DNA of 64,000 nucleotides, taken from assembly GCA_022432975.1 (NCBI GenBank), contig CM039503.1:46160079-46224078 (forward strand), in the 5' to 3' direction. Each line of letters opens with the position of its first letter. Positions within the stretch are counted from its first letter, which is position 1. Made by a program: the position numbers and the translations under genes. Shown here piece by piece: positions 11,167 through 22,963 of this stretch. Under the pieces are notes generated by a model. The model did no database searches and had not been told where the DNA came from. It was given only the letters and a program-made list of their open reading frames with translations. Origin of the DNA: Begonia masoniana (taxonomy: Eukaryota > Streptophyta > Magnoliopsida > Cucurbitales > Begoniaceae).

Positions 11167-13760
11167 TCTCTGTCGGATGAGGGCAACCTTCTCAACAGTT
11201 TGTTGCACGATGTCAGGACCAAGCAACTGTGCTTCACCAACTTCATCCCAGTACAATGGTGATCTGCATTTTCGTCCATACAACGCTTCATACGGTGTCA
11301 TTCCTATTGTTGCCTAAAAACTGTTATTATAGGAAAACTCCACCAATGATAAATATTTACTCTAAGATCCTTGAAAATCTAATATGCAGGCACGGAGCAT
11401 ATCTTCTAATGTTTGGATGGTTCTTTCGGATTATCCATCTGTCTGAGGGTGAAAAGCTATGCTAAAACTAAGCTGTGTTCCCATAGCCTTGTGCAAACTT
11501 TTCCAAAACTTAGAAGTGAATCTAGAGTCTCGGTCTCAAACTATAGTACTTAGAACTCCATGCAGTCTAACAACTTCATGCACATACAACTCAGCAAGCT
11601 GATCCATCGAGTAAGTCACCTTTATCGGTAGGAAATGAGCTGATTTGGTTAGACGGTCAACTACCACCCAAATTGCATCGTGTCTCTTTGCTGTTTTAGG
11701 CAATCCCACAACAAAGTCCATCGTTATTTGTTCCCATTTTCATTCGGGAACTGGTAAGGGTTGTAACATCCTTGCAGGTCTCTGGTGCTCATCTTTGACC
11801 TGTTGACAAACTAGACACGATTCCACATATTCAGCCACACTTCTTTTCATACTTGGCCACCAATAATGCTGTCTGAGATCCTTGTACATCTTTGTACTCC
11901 CAGGGTGAACAGAGAACCTGGAAGAGTGTGCTTCAGAAAGAATCTCATCTCGAAGTTCATTAATGGCAGGAACAAACCATCTATTTCTAAACTTAAGGAT
12001 TCCATCGGCAGAATAGTTAAAATCTGACTTGTCCGAAGAATCCGTGCTTAACTTGTACTTGTTACACTCTTCATCATTCGTCTAAGCTTTTTTTATTTTC
12101 TCCAGAATGGTAGGCTTCAAGGTTAAGGCTGAAAGTATAGCTGATACACTGGATACTGCTTCTAGGTTAAACCTTTGGAATTCTGACTCTAAGGCTAATG
12201 GTATATTGAAAATCATAGTTGGGGTTGGTGTTGTTACTCTACTCAAAGCATCTGCCACAACATTTGCTTTGCCGGGATGATATTTAATCTAGAAATCGTA
12301 GTCCTTTACAAATTTCAACCATCGACGTTGCCTCATGTTTAGTTCTTTCTGTGTGAAAATATACTTCAGGCTCTTATGATCTGAAAATATCTCGCAAGAT
12401 TGTCCATACAAGTAATGCCTCCAAATCTTAAGTGCAAATACCACTGCAGCTAGTTCTAAGTCATGTGTAGGGTAATTCTTCTCATGTGTTTTCAACTGCC
12501 TAGAGGCATAAGCTATTACATTTCCCTCTTGCATCAAGACACAACCAAGTCCAACTTTGGATGCATCACAGTAAATGCTAAATTTTCCATCTTCAACTGG
12601 AAGGGTTAAAATTGGAGCATTTGTCAGTTTCTGTTTCAGGGTCTGAAAACTCTTCTCACATTCGTCAGTCCATATATATTTCACATTTTTCCCTGTTAAC
12701 CTAGTAAGGGGTGTAGCAATCTTCGAAAATCCTTCAATGAACTTTCTATAATATCCTGCTAGTCCAAGAAAACTCCTGATATCTGTAGCATTCCTCGGTT
12801 GGGGCCATTCCTTAACTGCTTGAACCTTAGCTGGATCGACAGATATACCATCCCCAGAGATAACATGTCCTAGAAAGTGAACTTGGTCCAACCAAAATTC
12901 ACACTTAGAAAACTTGGCCTATAGTTGGTGCTGTTTTAATACTTCCAACACAAAGGTCAGGTGCCTAGCATGCTCATCCTTAGTACGTGAATAGATTAAA
13001 ATGTCATCTATGAACACTATGACAAACTTATCCAAATACTCATGAAACACTCTATTCATGAGATCCATAAAGGCTGCTGGTGCATTTGTCAATCCAAAGG
13101 ACATGACCAAGAACTCATAATGTCCATACCTTCTGCGAAAAGCAGTCTTTGGAATATCTTCAGATTTAACCTTCAACTGGTAATAACCGGATCTAAGGTC
13201 AATCTTAGAGAAAACTCTAGCACCATTAAGTTGGTCGAATAAATCATCGGTAATGGATACTTGTTCTTGACAGTTAACTTATTCAATTCCCTATAATCAA
13301 TGCACATACGCATTGATCCATCTTTCTTTTTGACAAAAAGGACAGGTGCACCCCACGGTGAAAAGCTAGGGCGTATGAACCCTTTATCCAACAGATCCTC
13401 CAATTGCTTCTTTAATTCCTTAAGTTCAGTTGGTGCTAATCTATATGGATTTTTTGACACAGGTTCGGCGCCAGGATAAACATCTACAACAAATTCAATT
13501 TCCCTATCTGGTGGTAAACCAGGAAGGTCATCCAGAAATACTTCAGGAAAGTTTTGGACAATTAAAACATTTTGAGGATTTACCCTTTCTACAAGTTGTG
13601 TGTCTAAAACACTAGCTAAGAAGCACAAATACTCTCCACATATGGAAGGTCTAGTGTTAATAGAAGTCATCACAGACATTTCCTTACTCTTCCTTGAAGC
13701 TTGAAAGGTATGCTTCAAACTACCAGGGGTGGAAGCTAACTATTCCAGTCCTACAATCAA
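11167..13760 (-). pseudogene. Pol (RT, RNase H, integrase core), element 2
   Basis: From high to low coordinates the minus strand encodes RT N-terminal motifs (13173-13718, [33 protein letters not shown]), the RT palm [13 protein letters not shown] (12919-13176), RNase H with IYCDAS and DHKSL (12289-12891), the integrase zinc region (about 11750-12100) and the DDE core beginning MDFVVGLP (11536-11721). It is broken by several stops and frameshifts (about 12905, 12291, 11535). Unlike element 1, the first integrase aspartate is kept. It ends where the Cassandra pair was inserted. Confidence 0.85.
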
Positions 13761-15153
13761 TCGTGGCGTGGTGTTTAAACAACCAGTCCATTCCTAAGAT
13801 TACATCAAATCCCATTATATCCATAATAATAAGATCAGCAGGTAGACTTACATTCCCTACTAACACATCACTGCCAAGCATCACTTAGTTAGAGTGCATG
13901 CGTTCACGAGAGGGTAATGCAACATTAAACACATGCATGGAAAGGGTGAACTGCACATCTAACTGAACAGCAAATGCAGATGCTATAAACGAATGCGTTG
14001 CACCAGAGTCTATTAAAGTAAAAGCAGGTACAGAGTTGATCAATATAGTACCTAACACCACAGCAGGCTGGTCTTCATTCCCCGAATTCATCATGGAGAA
14101 TATCCTCGGTTTAATCATAGCAGAGCCACCTTTAGGGACTGGGCAGTCTCTGCTAATATGGCCGATCTTGTTACAATTGTAGCATCTGGTGATCCTAGGC
14201 TTCGGGCACTCTTTGATCGTGTGTCCAACCTCCTCACAGTTGAAACACTTCCCAAATCCCAGTCTGCATTCGCCCGGGTGGTTCTTCAAATACTTAGGAC
14301 ACTGGGGAAATTTCCTAACATTCTGTACCTTCCCTCCTGTTCCTTGACTACTCTGGCCTTCACTTGGCCTCTTCGTTCCCCTTTGATGATATGGCTGGAT
14401 CGACTTTTGTGGGACCTCTTTTGGTCCAGTACATTTCCTTTCAGCTTCTTCCACTTCCAGAGCAGTGGACACAACCTCGCTGAATGTCAAGCCTTTAATA
14501 CCACAAAATTTAACCCCTCGGTAGATTTCTGGCTTCAGTCCATGCACAAATTTGAATACCTTGTCCTCGTCCCTGTGAGCAAAATGTCCAACAAACCTAG
14601 ACAGGGACTCGAACTGCCTACTCTACTCGGCTACAGTCCCTGTCTGCTTCAAGTTTAGAAATTCCAACTTCTTTGCAGTTTGGACAGTACTGTTGAAATA
14701 CTTCTTGTAGAAAATGTCTTTGAATTACGACCAAGGCATCTCCAAGACATCAGTGGTGGTCTCTATTGTTTCCCACCAGAGTTGAGCTTCACCAGCCAAG
14801 TGAAATGTCGCCAACGTGACCTTGTCTCCTTCTCCTATGTTGGCACACCTAAACATACTTTCAATCTTCCTAAGCCACCCTTCAGCAATAACTGGATCAG
14901 ATGACTGTCCATCAAACGTGGGTGGTCTTAGTCTCCGGAATCTATCTCCAGAATGTTCATTGCTAGAACCCGAGTTGGCACTTCCTTGCACTTCTCGGTT
15001 CAACAGTACTCCTAGTTGGTCAGACTGTTGGCGCACTAAATCAATTTGCTGTCGCACTAAATCTGTTAGCTGCCTAATCACACTAGGCTCCTCTTCACTT
15101 CTCACATTTGGCATTTCTCTTGGCACTCTAGGTCTCCCTGAGTGTCTGGCCAT
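13761..15153 (-). pseudogene. Gag and protease, element 2
   Basis: Gag starts at the ATG at 15153 (MARHSGRPRVPREMPN); an upstream in-frame ATG at 15171 exists, but the shared N-terminus in element 1 favours 15153. It has a coiled-coil-like QQIDLVRQQSDQL segment, a capsid part (FDGQSSDP, WLRKIESMFRC, EAQLWWETIE), then two CCHC knuckles (CFNCEEVGHTIKEC, CYNCNKIGHISRDC) and the protease motif LIDSGATHSFI. A stop at 14725-14727 (TAA for CAA) splits the capsid, and the protease frame ends near 13885. It is a near-complete but inactive Gag. Confidence 0.85.
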
Positions 15154-15292
15154 TATACTAAATTCCTGCACAGGGTTAATTACACTCTTAAATATCTACA
15201 AACTAAGGTTAACATAAACACTTACAGTTGTTGAAGTACTTCCATGCAACGATCGGCACTGATGAGTAATCTTTTGAACGGTTTAACTGAAT

Positions 15293-15305
15293 GTCTCTGA
15301 TACCA
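15293..15305 (-). promoter_or_regulatory. Primer binding site, element 2
   Basis: The minus strand reads TGGTATCAGAGAC, 3 bp from the LTR end at 15309; initiator-methionine tRNA type, identical to that of element 1. Confidence 0.8.
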
Positions 15306-15308
15306 TAC

Positions 15309-16882
15309 TGTAACGCCCCGAGTTTTCTGAACCCAGTTTGTTACTCATAAACCCGAAAATAACTAAGAAACTTTGGACCAATTTAAAAACTTCGCTCGAA
15401 AGTCAAAATTTGACATTTTCTAAAACCTCAAAACATTTAAAGACTTGCAGCGGAAATCATTTGAGCAAAAATAGAGTTAAATAAAACTTTAGAACAATGC
15501 TTGAAGAATCAGTTGGGATGTTAAGGAATAATCGGCCAAAAGAAATAAAGGTTTAAATCGCGAAATACTTTAAAAGTTGCAAAAGTCAAACGCATCTGCC
15601 GCTGAACAAAGTCAACGGAAGAGACTGAGACAAATAGCAGAAGGCTTCTTCCAGTGACGTAACGACAGAACATATTACTCTCATCCACCGACAGTTAAAG
15701 TACTCGACATCATCCGATAGGTTTAACAAACGACATCCGCCGGTCACTAAACGACAAAACTTCTACTACATCATCCGATGGATTTAATACTCGACATCCA
15801 CCGGTCACTAAACGACAAATTACATTCTACATCATCCTATGGATTCCACTGAAGACATCATCCGATAGACCAAAAACACACATTTCTTACACACATCAAC
15901 CGATGACGTCAGCCGGATGATTCAATCCACCAACATCTATCAGTGAACAAAACACACAACATCCACTGATGGACAACAGAACAACAACTCTACATCTGCC
16001 GATAGACATCATCTATCGATAGAGAACAGAGCGACATTTCAGCTACTCCTTAGTATGCAAACACAACTCTAACTACAGAAAGGAATTTACTCACTTCACT
16101 GAGACCATTCAGAAACAATTCAAACCATTGCATTACTAAAAACCCAATGAGTACCAACATTAAATCCCAACTGAATACTATTATCAGAAAAATCTCAAAA
16201 CGTATTCAAAACATTGAAACCACTACTGTCATTAAAACTCAACATACTTAAATTGAAACATGGTCAACTAAACCTTCACACCAACTGACACCAGTTAAAT
16301 CGCCCCATCAACTGCCAGATTGTTGCAAAGTTGCACTCCTCCAACCAGTCTAGTCCTCAGCTAACTCAGTAAACACACCTGCTGTCGCTTCTTCACCTAC
16401 ATCACAAAACTCATCTATTAGCCTAATGCTAAGTAAGTAAAGCAATAGTATAATGTAATGCTGAATCATAAATTCCTAAGTATGCAGTTTCTACTTTCTC
16501 ATCTCAGTTGCATATGCATCATTCTGATCTGATCCCCCTGTGAAATTGAGAGTTGGATCACTCCTCCTAAAGTATAAATATCCACTGACTCATTAAGGGG
16601 CAGATTACTTTCCTTAACAGTAAATCTTATTCACATAGCTGTTTCTGATCTCCCTGTTCGATGGGAAGCGGATCAAGTTTCCCAAAGTCTAAATATCCAT
16701 TGTCTCATTAAGGGGTGGATTACTTCCCTTAACAGTAAATCTGATTCACATAGTTGTTTCATTATGTTCATTCCTTACCATGCCAACATGCATTCAAATT
16801 CATTTTCGTATACTTTTAAAATATGATGCATGACATACTGACACATTCAAGTAAACAAAATCCTAATGTTTTGTGATGTAGG
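15309..16882 (-). repeat. Partial 5' LTR of gypsy element 2
   Basis: Starts TGTAACGCCCCGAG and follows the element 1 LTR up to the GTGATGTAGG block that sits at about 1690 there. It includes the CCACCGGTCACTAAACGAC / CGATGACGTCAGCCGG cluster (15650-15960), the acceptor-like end of the intron-like segment (about 16405) and the duplicated hairpin block (about 16520-16740). It is cut at 16882 by another LTR. 30894-31281 looks like its missing outer part, but about 180 bp between the two pieces are unaccounted for. Confidence 0.8.
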
Positions 16883-18966
16883 TGTAACGCCCCAAGTTAT
16901 CTAAACCCGGTTTGCTACTCAACACACTGAACCGAACCATGACGACTTGATACTAAATTTAAAAATATTTCACTCGACAGTCAAAATTTGACATTTTCTA
17001 AAACTCGATGTATTTTAAAACTTGCAGCGGAAATCAATCGAACATCAATGAAGTTAAATAATCTGTGAAAACATTTCAAAATAATTGTTGGGAGTGTTAA
17101 GAATAATGGGCCAAAAATATAAAGCTTTAAAAATGTGGAATACCCATGAAATTGCAGAAGTCAAACACATCTACCGACGACAAAGTCAACACAAGGAGCA
17201 GAAATAGAAAATAGGAGGCCTCTACCGATGACAAACGACAAAACTTCGGTTATATCAACCGGTCACAAAATGACAAACACTACCTACATCTTCCGATGAC
17301 GTCAGCCGGAAGATATACAAACAGGACAACTCTCGGTAGACTGCATCTACCGATAGCTAGGCGACAAAACTTGCTACTTACATCTACCGATGACGTCAGC
17401 CGGGGGATTCCTTCCTCCAGCATCTGCCGATCGCTAGACGACAACTCGCAACTTATATCTATCGATGACGTCAGCCGGATGACTCCTTCATCCAACATCT
17501 GCCGATCGCTAGAAGACAAAACTTACTACTTTCATCTACCGATGACGTCAGCCGGATGACTCCTTCATCCAACATCTGCTGATAGACTTCAGAACAGTAA
17601 TTCTGCTGTATTCCAAGAAAGCTCTGACTATCAAAGGATTTAAGCATTTTACTAAGACCAATCAGAGACAGATCAAATCATTGCATCACTCAAATCCAGT
17701 AGAAAACAGTATTTTCAAAACCCAACAGAACACTAATATCAAAGATTCTCAGAATGTATTCAAAGTTTTGAAAACACTACTATCATAAAATTTTCAGAAA
17801 AAGAAACATCTATACTGAACTAGTTACTCCCAACTCAACACCTGCAGCCATGGATTAAACCGCCTCAACAGATGGCCAAACCGATGCCTGAAAATGCTCC
17901 TCCAACCAGCCTGGTCCTCTTATCGGTCGGTAAACACACCTTCCGTAACTTCTTCACCTACATCACAAACTCATCTATTAGCCTAATGCTAAGCAAGTAG
18001 AGCAATGAATGAAATGAATTAATGAAACAAAATTTCCCTAAACATGCATTCTCTACTTTCTCATCTCAGTTGTATTCAAATTTGTTCTCTGTGGATCCCT
18101 CTGTACGATGGGAAAGTGGATCAGTCATTCCCCAAAGCATACATCCTCTGATCTCAATTAAGGGGCGGATTAATTCCCTTAACAGTTAACTGGTCTGATC
18201 CCCCTGTAGGATTGGGAAGTGGATCACTTTTCCCAAAACCTCAATCCTCTGTTCTCAATTAAGGGGCGGATTATCCCCCTTAACAGTTGTTCTGATCATC
18301 CTGCTCACATTTACCATGCTTTTCATGTAAATTCATTTTCGTAATCTTTCAAAACATGATGCATGACAACTGGAAATAAACATACAAACATACATAAATC
18401 CTACTGTTTGTGATGTAGGCCCGAAGGCACAAACAACTCTACTTACCTGGCTCCCTGGAAATCGCTCGGCTAAATGCTACTTCAAAAGCTCGCTCACCTA
18501 AAATCATAATAGTACATATATCAAACTTTCACTAAACTTCACAGAATCAATACAGGAGTTTGAGGAACCAAATTTGGAAACCCCACAACTCGGGTATTCT
18601 CAATAGTCCGCTCAGCCCGAACCTACTCTAAATCACAACATTCCTCGAAACTCCTCACATTGTACTCCCTCAGCTATCTAACTACTAAAATCGCAAGAAA
18701 ACAAGGAGGGCTTACCTAGGTTGAAAGAGAATCGGCAGGAGAATCGCCTAGAGATTTCTGCCGTTCGAGCTGAAGACCGAAAGGGAAGAAAATGAGTAGT
18801 GGTGGCGGCTACTCTAAACTTTTGCCTTAAATACCTTATCCACTTTCAAATTTGCCAATTACCCTTACGCCCTTACTTACTCATTCTTCAACCTAACCTA
18901 CATTATACTAAAATTTCATTCATCGATTATACTTAATAGATTTAACCATCCAACTACAATCCTTCG
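16883..18966 (-). repeat. LTR of a related gypsy subfamily, running into the satellite
   Basis: Begins TGTAACGCCCCAAGTTATC inside the element 2 LTR. It carries the repeat cluster with four TGACGTCA palindromes (17298-17550; about 78-bp spacing for the clearest copies), the hairpin block (about 18085-18300), intron-like end signals (CACCTACATCAC near 17960 and CTTACCTGG near 18445) and a leader with GTGGCGGCTAC. The terminal GGGTGTTACA is missing: at about 18950 the sequence passes into the 54-bp array. No internal coding region follows, so it is a truncated solo-type LTR. Confidence 0.75.
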
Positions 18967-21180
18967 GCATCTGCCGATGACGTCAGCCGGAAGACTAAAC
19001 CATCCAACTACAATCCTTCGGCATCTGCCGATGACGTCAGCCGGAAGACTAAACCATCCAACTACAATCCTTCGGCATCTGCCGATGACGTCAGCCGGAA
19101 GACTAAACCATCCAACTACAATCCTTCGGCATCTGCCGATGACGTCAGCCGGAAGACTAAACCATCCAACTACAATCCTTCGGCATCTGCCGATGACGTC
19201 AGCCGGAAGACTAAACCATCCAACTACAATCCTTCGGCATCTGCCGATGACGTCAGCCGGAAGACTAAACCATCCAACTACAATCCTTCGGCATCTGCCG
19301 ATGACGTCAGCCGGAAGACTAAACCATCCAACTACAATCCTTCGGCATCTGCCGATGACGTCAGCCGGAAGACTAAACCATCCAACTACAATCCTTCGGC
19401 ATCTGCCGATGACGTCAGCCGGAAGACTAAACCATCCAACTACAATCCTTCGGCATCTGCCGATGACGTCAGCCGGAAGACTAAACCATCCAACTACAAT
19501 CCTTCGGCATCTGCCGATGACGTCAGCCGGAAGACTAAACCATCCAACTACAATCCTTCGGCATCTGCCGATGACGTCAGCCGGAAGACTAAACCATCCA
19601 ACTACAATCCTTCGGCATCTGCCGATGACGTCAGCCGGAAGACTAAACCATCCAACTACAATCCTTCGGCATCTGCCGATGACGTCAGCCGGAAGACTAA
19701 ACCATCCAACTACAATCCTTCGGCATCTGCCGATGACGTCAGCCGGAAGACTAAACCATCCAACTACAATCCTTCGGCATCTGCCGATGACGTCAGCCGG
19801 AAGACTAAACCATCCAACTACAATCCTTCGGCATCTGCCGATGACGTCAGCCGGAAGACTAAACCATCCAACTACAATCCTTCGGCATCTGCCGATGACG
19901 TCAGCCGGAAGACTAAACCATCCAACTACAATCCTTCGGCATCTGCCGATGACGTCAGCCGGAAGACTAAACCATCCAACTACTATCCTTCGGCATCTGC
20001 CGATGACGTCAGCCGGAAGACTAAACCATCCAACTACTATCCTTCGGCATCTGCCGATGACGTCAGCCGGAAGACTAAACCATCCAACTACTATCCTTCG
20101 GCATCTGCCGATGACGTCAGCCGGAAGACTAAACCATCCAACTACTATCCTTCGGCATCTGCCGATGACGTCAGCCGGAAGACTAAACCATCCAACTACT
20201 ATCCTTCGGCATCTGCCGATGACGTCAGCCGGAAGACTAAACCATCCAACTACAATCCTTCGGCATCTGCCGATGACGTCAGCCGGAAGACTAAACCATC
20301 CAACTACAATCCTTCGGCATCTGCCGATGACGTCAGCCGGAAGACTAAACCATCCAACTACAATCCTTCGGCATCTGCCGATGACGTCAGCCGGAAGACT
20401 AAACCATCCAACTACAATCCTTCGGCATCTGCCGATGACGTCAGCCGGAAGACTAAACCATCCAACTACAATCCTTCGGCATCTGCCGATGACGTCAGCC
20501 GGAAGACTAAACCATCCAACTACTATCCTTCGGCATCTGCCGATGACGTCAGCCGGAAGACTAAACCATCCAACTACTATCCTTCGGCATCTGCCGATGA
20601 CGTCAGCCGGAAGACTAAACCATCCAACTACTATCCTTCGGCATCTGCCGATGACGTCAGCCGGAAGACTAAACCATCCAACTACTATCCTTCGGCATCT
20701 GCCGATGACGTCAGCCGGAAGACTAAACCATCCAACTACAATCCTTCGGCATCTGCCGATGACGTCAGCCGGAAGACTAAACCATCCAACTACAATCCTT
20801 CGGCATCTGCCGATGACGTCAGCCGGAAGACTAAACCATCCAACTACTATCCTTCGGCATCTGCCGATGACGTCAGCCGGAAGACTAAACCATCCAACTA
20901 CAATCCTTCGGCATCTGCCGATGACGTCAGCCGGAAGACTAAACGACGTCAGCCGAAACTAACCATCCAACTACATCCTTCGGCATCTGCCGATGACGTC
21001 AGCCGGAAGACTAAACCATCCAACTACTATCCTTGCAGCATCTGCCGATGACGTCATCTGGAAGACTAAACCATCCAACTACTATCCTTCGGCATCTGCC
21101 GATGACGTCAACCGGAAGACTAAACCATCATCATTCGGCATCTGCCGATGACGTCAGCCGGAAGGTTATCTTAACCAGCT
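18967..21180. repeat. 54-bp satellite array derived from LTR sequence
   Basis: About 36-37 near-identical head-to-tail 54-bp units run from 18967 to 20940, followed by three or four degenerate ones to about 21160. Each unit contains GCATCTGCCGATGACGTCAG, then CCGGAAGACTAAACC and ATCCAACTACAATCC (or CTATCC). Because 54 is divisible by three, one frame stays open for 661 codons with an 18-residue period; this reflects periodicity, not a protein. Similar single copies occur in the gypsy LTRs of the window, and the last units are colinear with the LTR of element 3. Confidence 0.95.
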
Positions 21181-22922
21181 CCTATCACAAGACAAGGCAG
21201 AAAATACTACAACCTTTATCATCTTCACCCAATAGAACTTACCATAACTCACCCGAATCATAACCTAGTAACCATAAACCTCAAAGAGTAAGAAACATGA
21301 TCTCATCCAAAATACACAAAGCGGAAGACTTAGACGACAATCTTTTAATAATCCTCGAAATTATCCTCAGATTCAATAATTAAACCAGACAAATCTCAAG
21401 ATTCAACGTTCCAAATTAGCCTTAACCTACTTAGACTGTCATATCCATTATCTTAATAGAAATCATAAAACGTTAACCAGGGGTCATGAATCGCCTTTCC
21501 AGTCCTGCACTGTCATTTTGAGCTTCCTCCAGCAACCAGCCTTAAGCATTCCTCTTTGAACATAGTATCCTCACCTGAACCTTCTTCACCTACACCATAA
21601 GATTCAACTATAAGCCTAATGCTTAGTAAGGAATGCATACTGACAGATATACATGAGTGCACAAATTAAGGAACACAAGTTCATAAACCTTTCTTCATTC
21701 ATGTTCATTTTCATTATCTTCATGGCATGTATTAAGGCAGGAGACGAGGGAGAAAGACAGGGGTTCATAGTCATTTGCCTATCGCGGCAATCATAGTAAC
21801 GACTAACTCGGCCTCCACCAGTGGGAGAATTCGCGAGCCATACACGTCATCAACTCGGCCTCCACCAGGGGGAGAATTCGCGAGCCATACATGTCATCAG
21901 CTCGGCCTCCACCAGGGGGAGAATCCGCGAGCTATACTTGTCATGGTCTCTTTTCCCCGTCCTGCACTTAATCATGATTACATTTACTTTTCATGTTCTT
22001 AACTCAGTCATAAACGTGGACTCAATACATAAACATGAAGTTCACAGAGAGAAATCATACCATAAGGACAAGCAAAACATCCTGTAACTTAATATCTTCT
22101 TACACAATTTCTTCATATCATGGCAATAACTAGTCATAGTCAACAGACCGACATCTCAATGATTTCCTAATACCCTTGCGGTGTAGGGCCCTAGTGGCCG
22201 GAAATCTTAATACATTCACTTACCTGGATTCCTTAGCAATCCGAGCTTCTTCCCTTTAAACTGCTTCACCTAAAACATGTACATTACAGTAGTTAAAACA
22301 AAGGTCCTAATAGCTCTAATCTTAAATCGTCCTAGTACTCTAATAGCTAAAGTCATTCCTAAATACTCTGTTTGATACCCGTGTTGCCAGAAATCCAAAA
22401 ATAGGTGGACAGGTTCTACCATCGATTGAAGCTGAGTTGATTACTCTAAATGATCAGAATCGATTCGGAAATGACGTTACCACACTCAGTTAACACAATG
22501 TTCTAATATCACACGACCATTGATAAAGACCGAAACTCAAATGCCGAGCTGAGAACAGGGTAACAAACTAATAGATAGCCACAATGTCAATGTATACCTC
22601 GGATATGGATTCGTAGAGGAAAGGCAAGCTGAAACCAGCCGTCAGTAAAGGAAAGTTCTGGTAGCCGAGAGCAAGAACTTGGGAGAGAAGAAATCGCCGA
22701 GAGGGAATGTCGGCTACAGTGGTAATAAATGAGGTTTAAGGTTTCCATTTCCTATTTATACTCAATCCATCAATTTTAATTACAAAACTGCCACCCAACC
22801 TAGTTTTACTCAACTTGTAATAAATTTGTCTTAACATTAAATTTAAATCATAAAGGTTAAATAAGAGGGGGTGACAATGAAAATGGTCAGAAAATCACCT
22901 GGCCGAAATGTCGGGTGTTACA
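21121..22922 (-). repeat. 3' LTR of element 3 (outer part replaced by satellite)
   Basis: Nearly identical to 29098-30893. It ends GTCGGGTGTTACA at the purine tract and contains three 47-bp tandem copies of a CTCGGCCTCCACCAG..GAGAATTCGCGAGCC block (about 21798-21940), the intron-like segment 21590-22223 and a TATA-like box (CTATTTATA at 22752-22760, minus-strand TATAAATAG). The TGTAACGACCCC end present in the 5' LTR is absent. Confidence 0.85.
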
Positions 22923-22938
22923 TCCACCCCTCCTTAAA
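22923..22938 (-). promoter_or_regulatory. Polypurine tract of element 3
   Basis: The minus strand reads TTTAAGGAGGGGTGGA immediately before the 3' LTR, the expected plus-strand primer site. Confidence 0.8.
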
Positions 22939-22963
22939 CAAAATTTTCGTCCTCGAAAATTGC

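Larger units (their letters stand above)
9041..16882 (-). mobile_element. Ty3/gypsy chromovirus-type element 2 (decayed, interrupted)
   Basis: Same family as element 1. Minus-strand order: 5' LTR (15309-16882, itself cut by another LTR), PBS, gag with two CCHC knuckles, protease, RT, RNase H, integrase and the chromodomain-like tail, which stops at about 9041. The 3' LTR is absent. A Cassandra pair (9455-11161, TSD AAAAT) splits the integrase C-terminal coding region; without it the reading AQSRQK..RQRI-type sequence is continuous with the layout of element 1. Confidence 0.88.

Noticed and set aside
18977..20962. 661-codon open frame with an 18-residue repeat (MTSAGRLNHPTTILRHLP)
   Set aside because: A 54-bp tandem repeat without a stop in one frame is open by construction. 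The units are identical at DNA level, other frames are also long, and the repeat is LTR-derived.
18967..21180. CRISPR-like array
   Set aside because: The whole 54-bp unit repeats with no unique spacers, and the context is plant retrotransposons.
21775..22087. Small frames with ASTRGRIRE-type repeats (also at 29746-30058)
   Set aside because: They are translations of the triplicated 47-bp block in the LTR intron-like segment.
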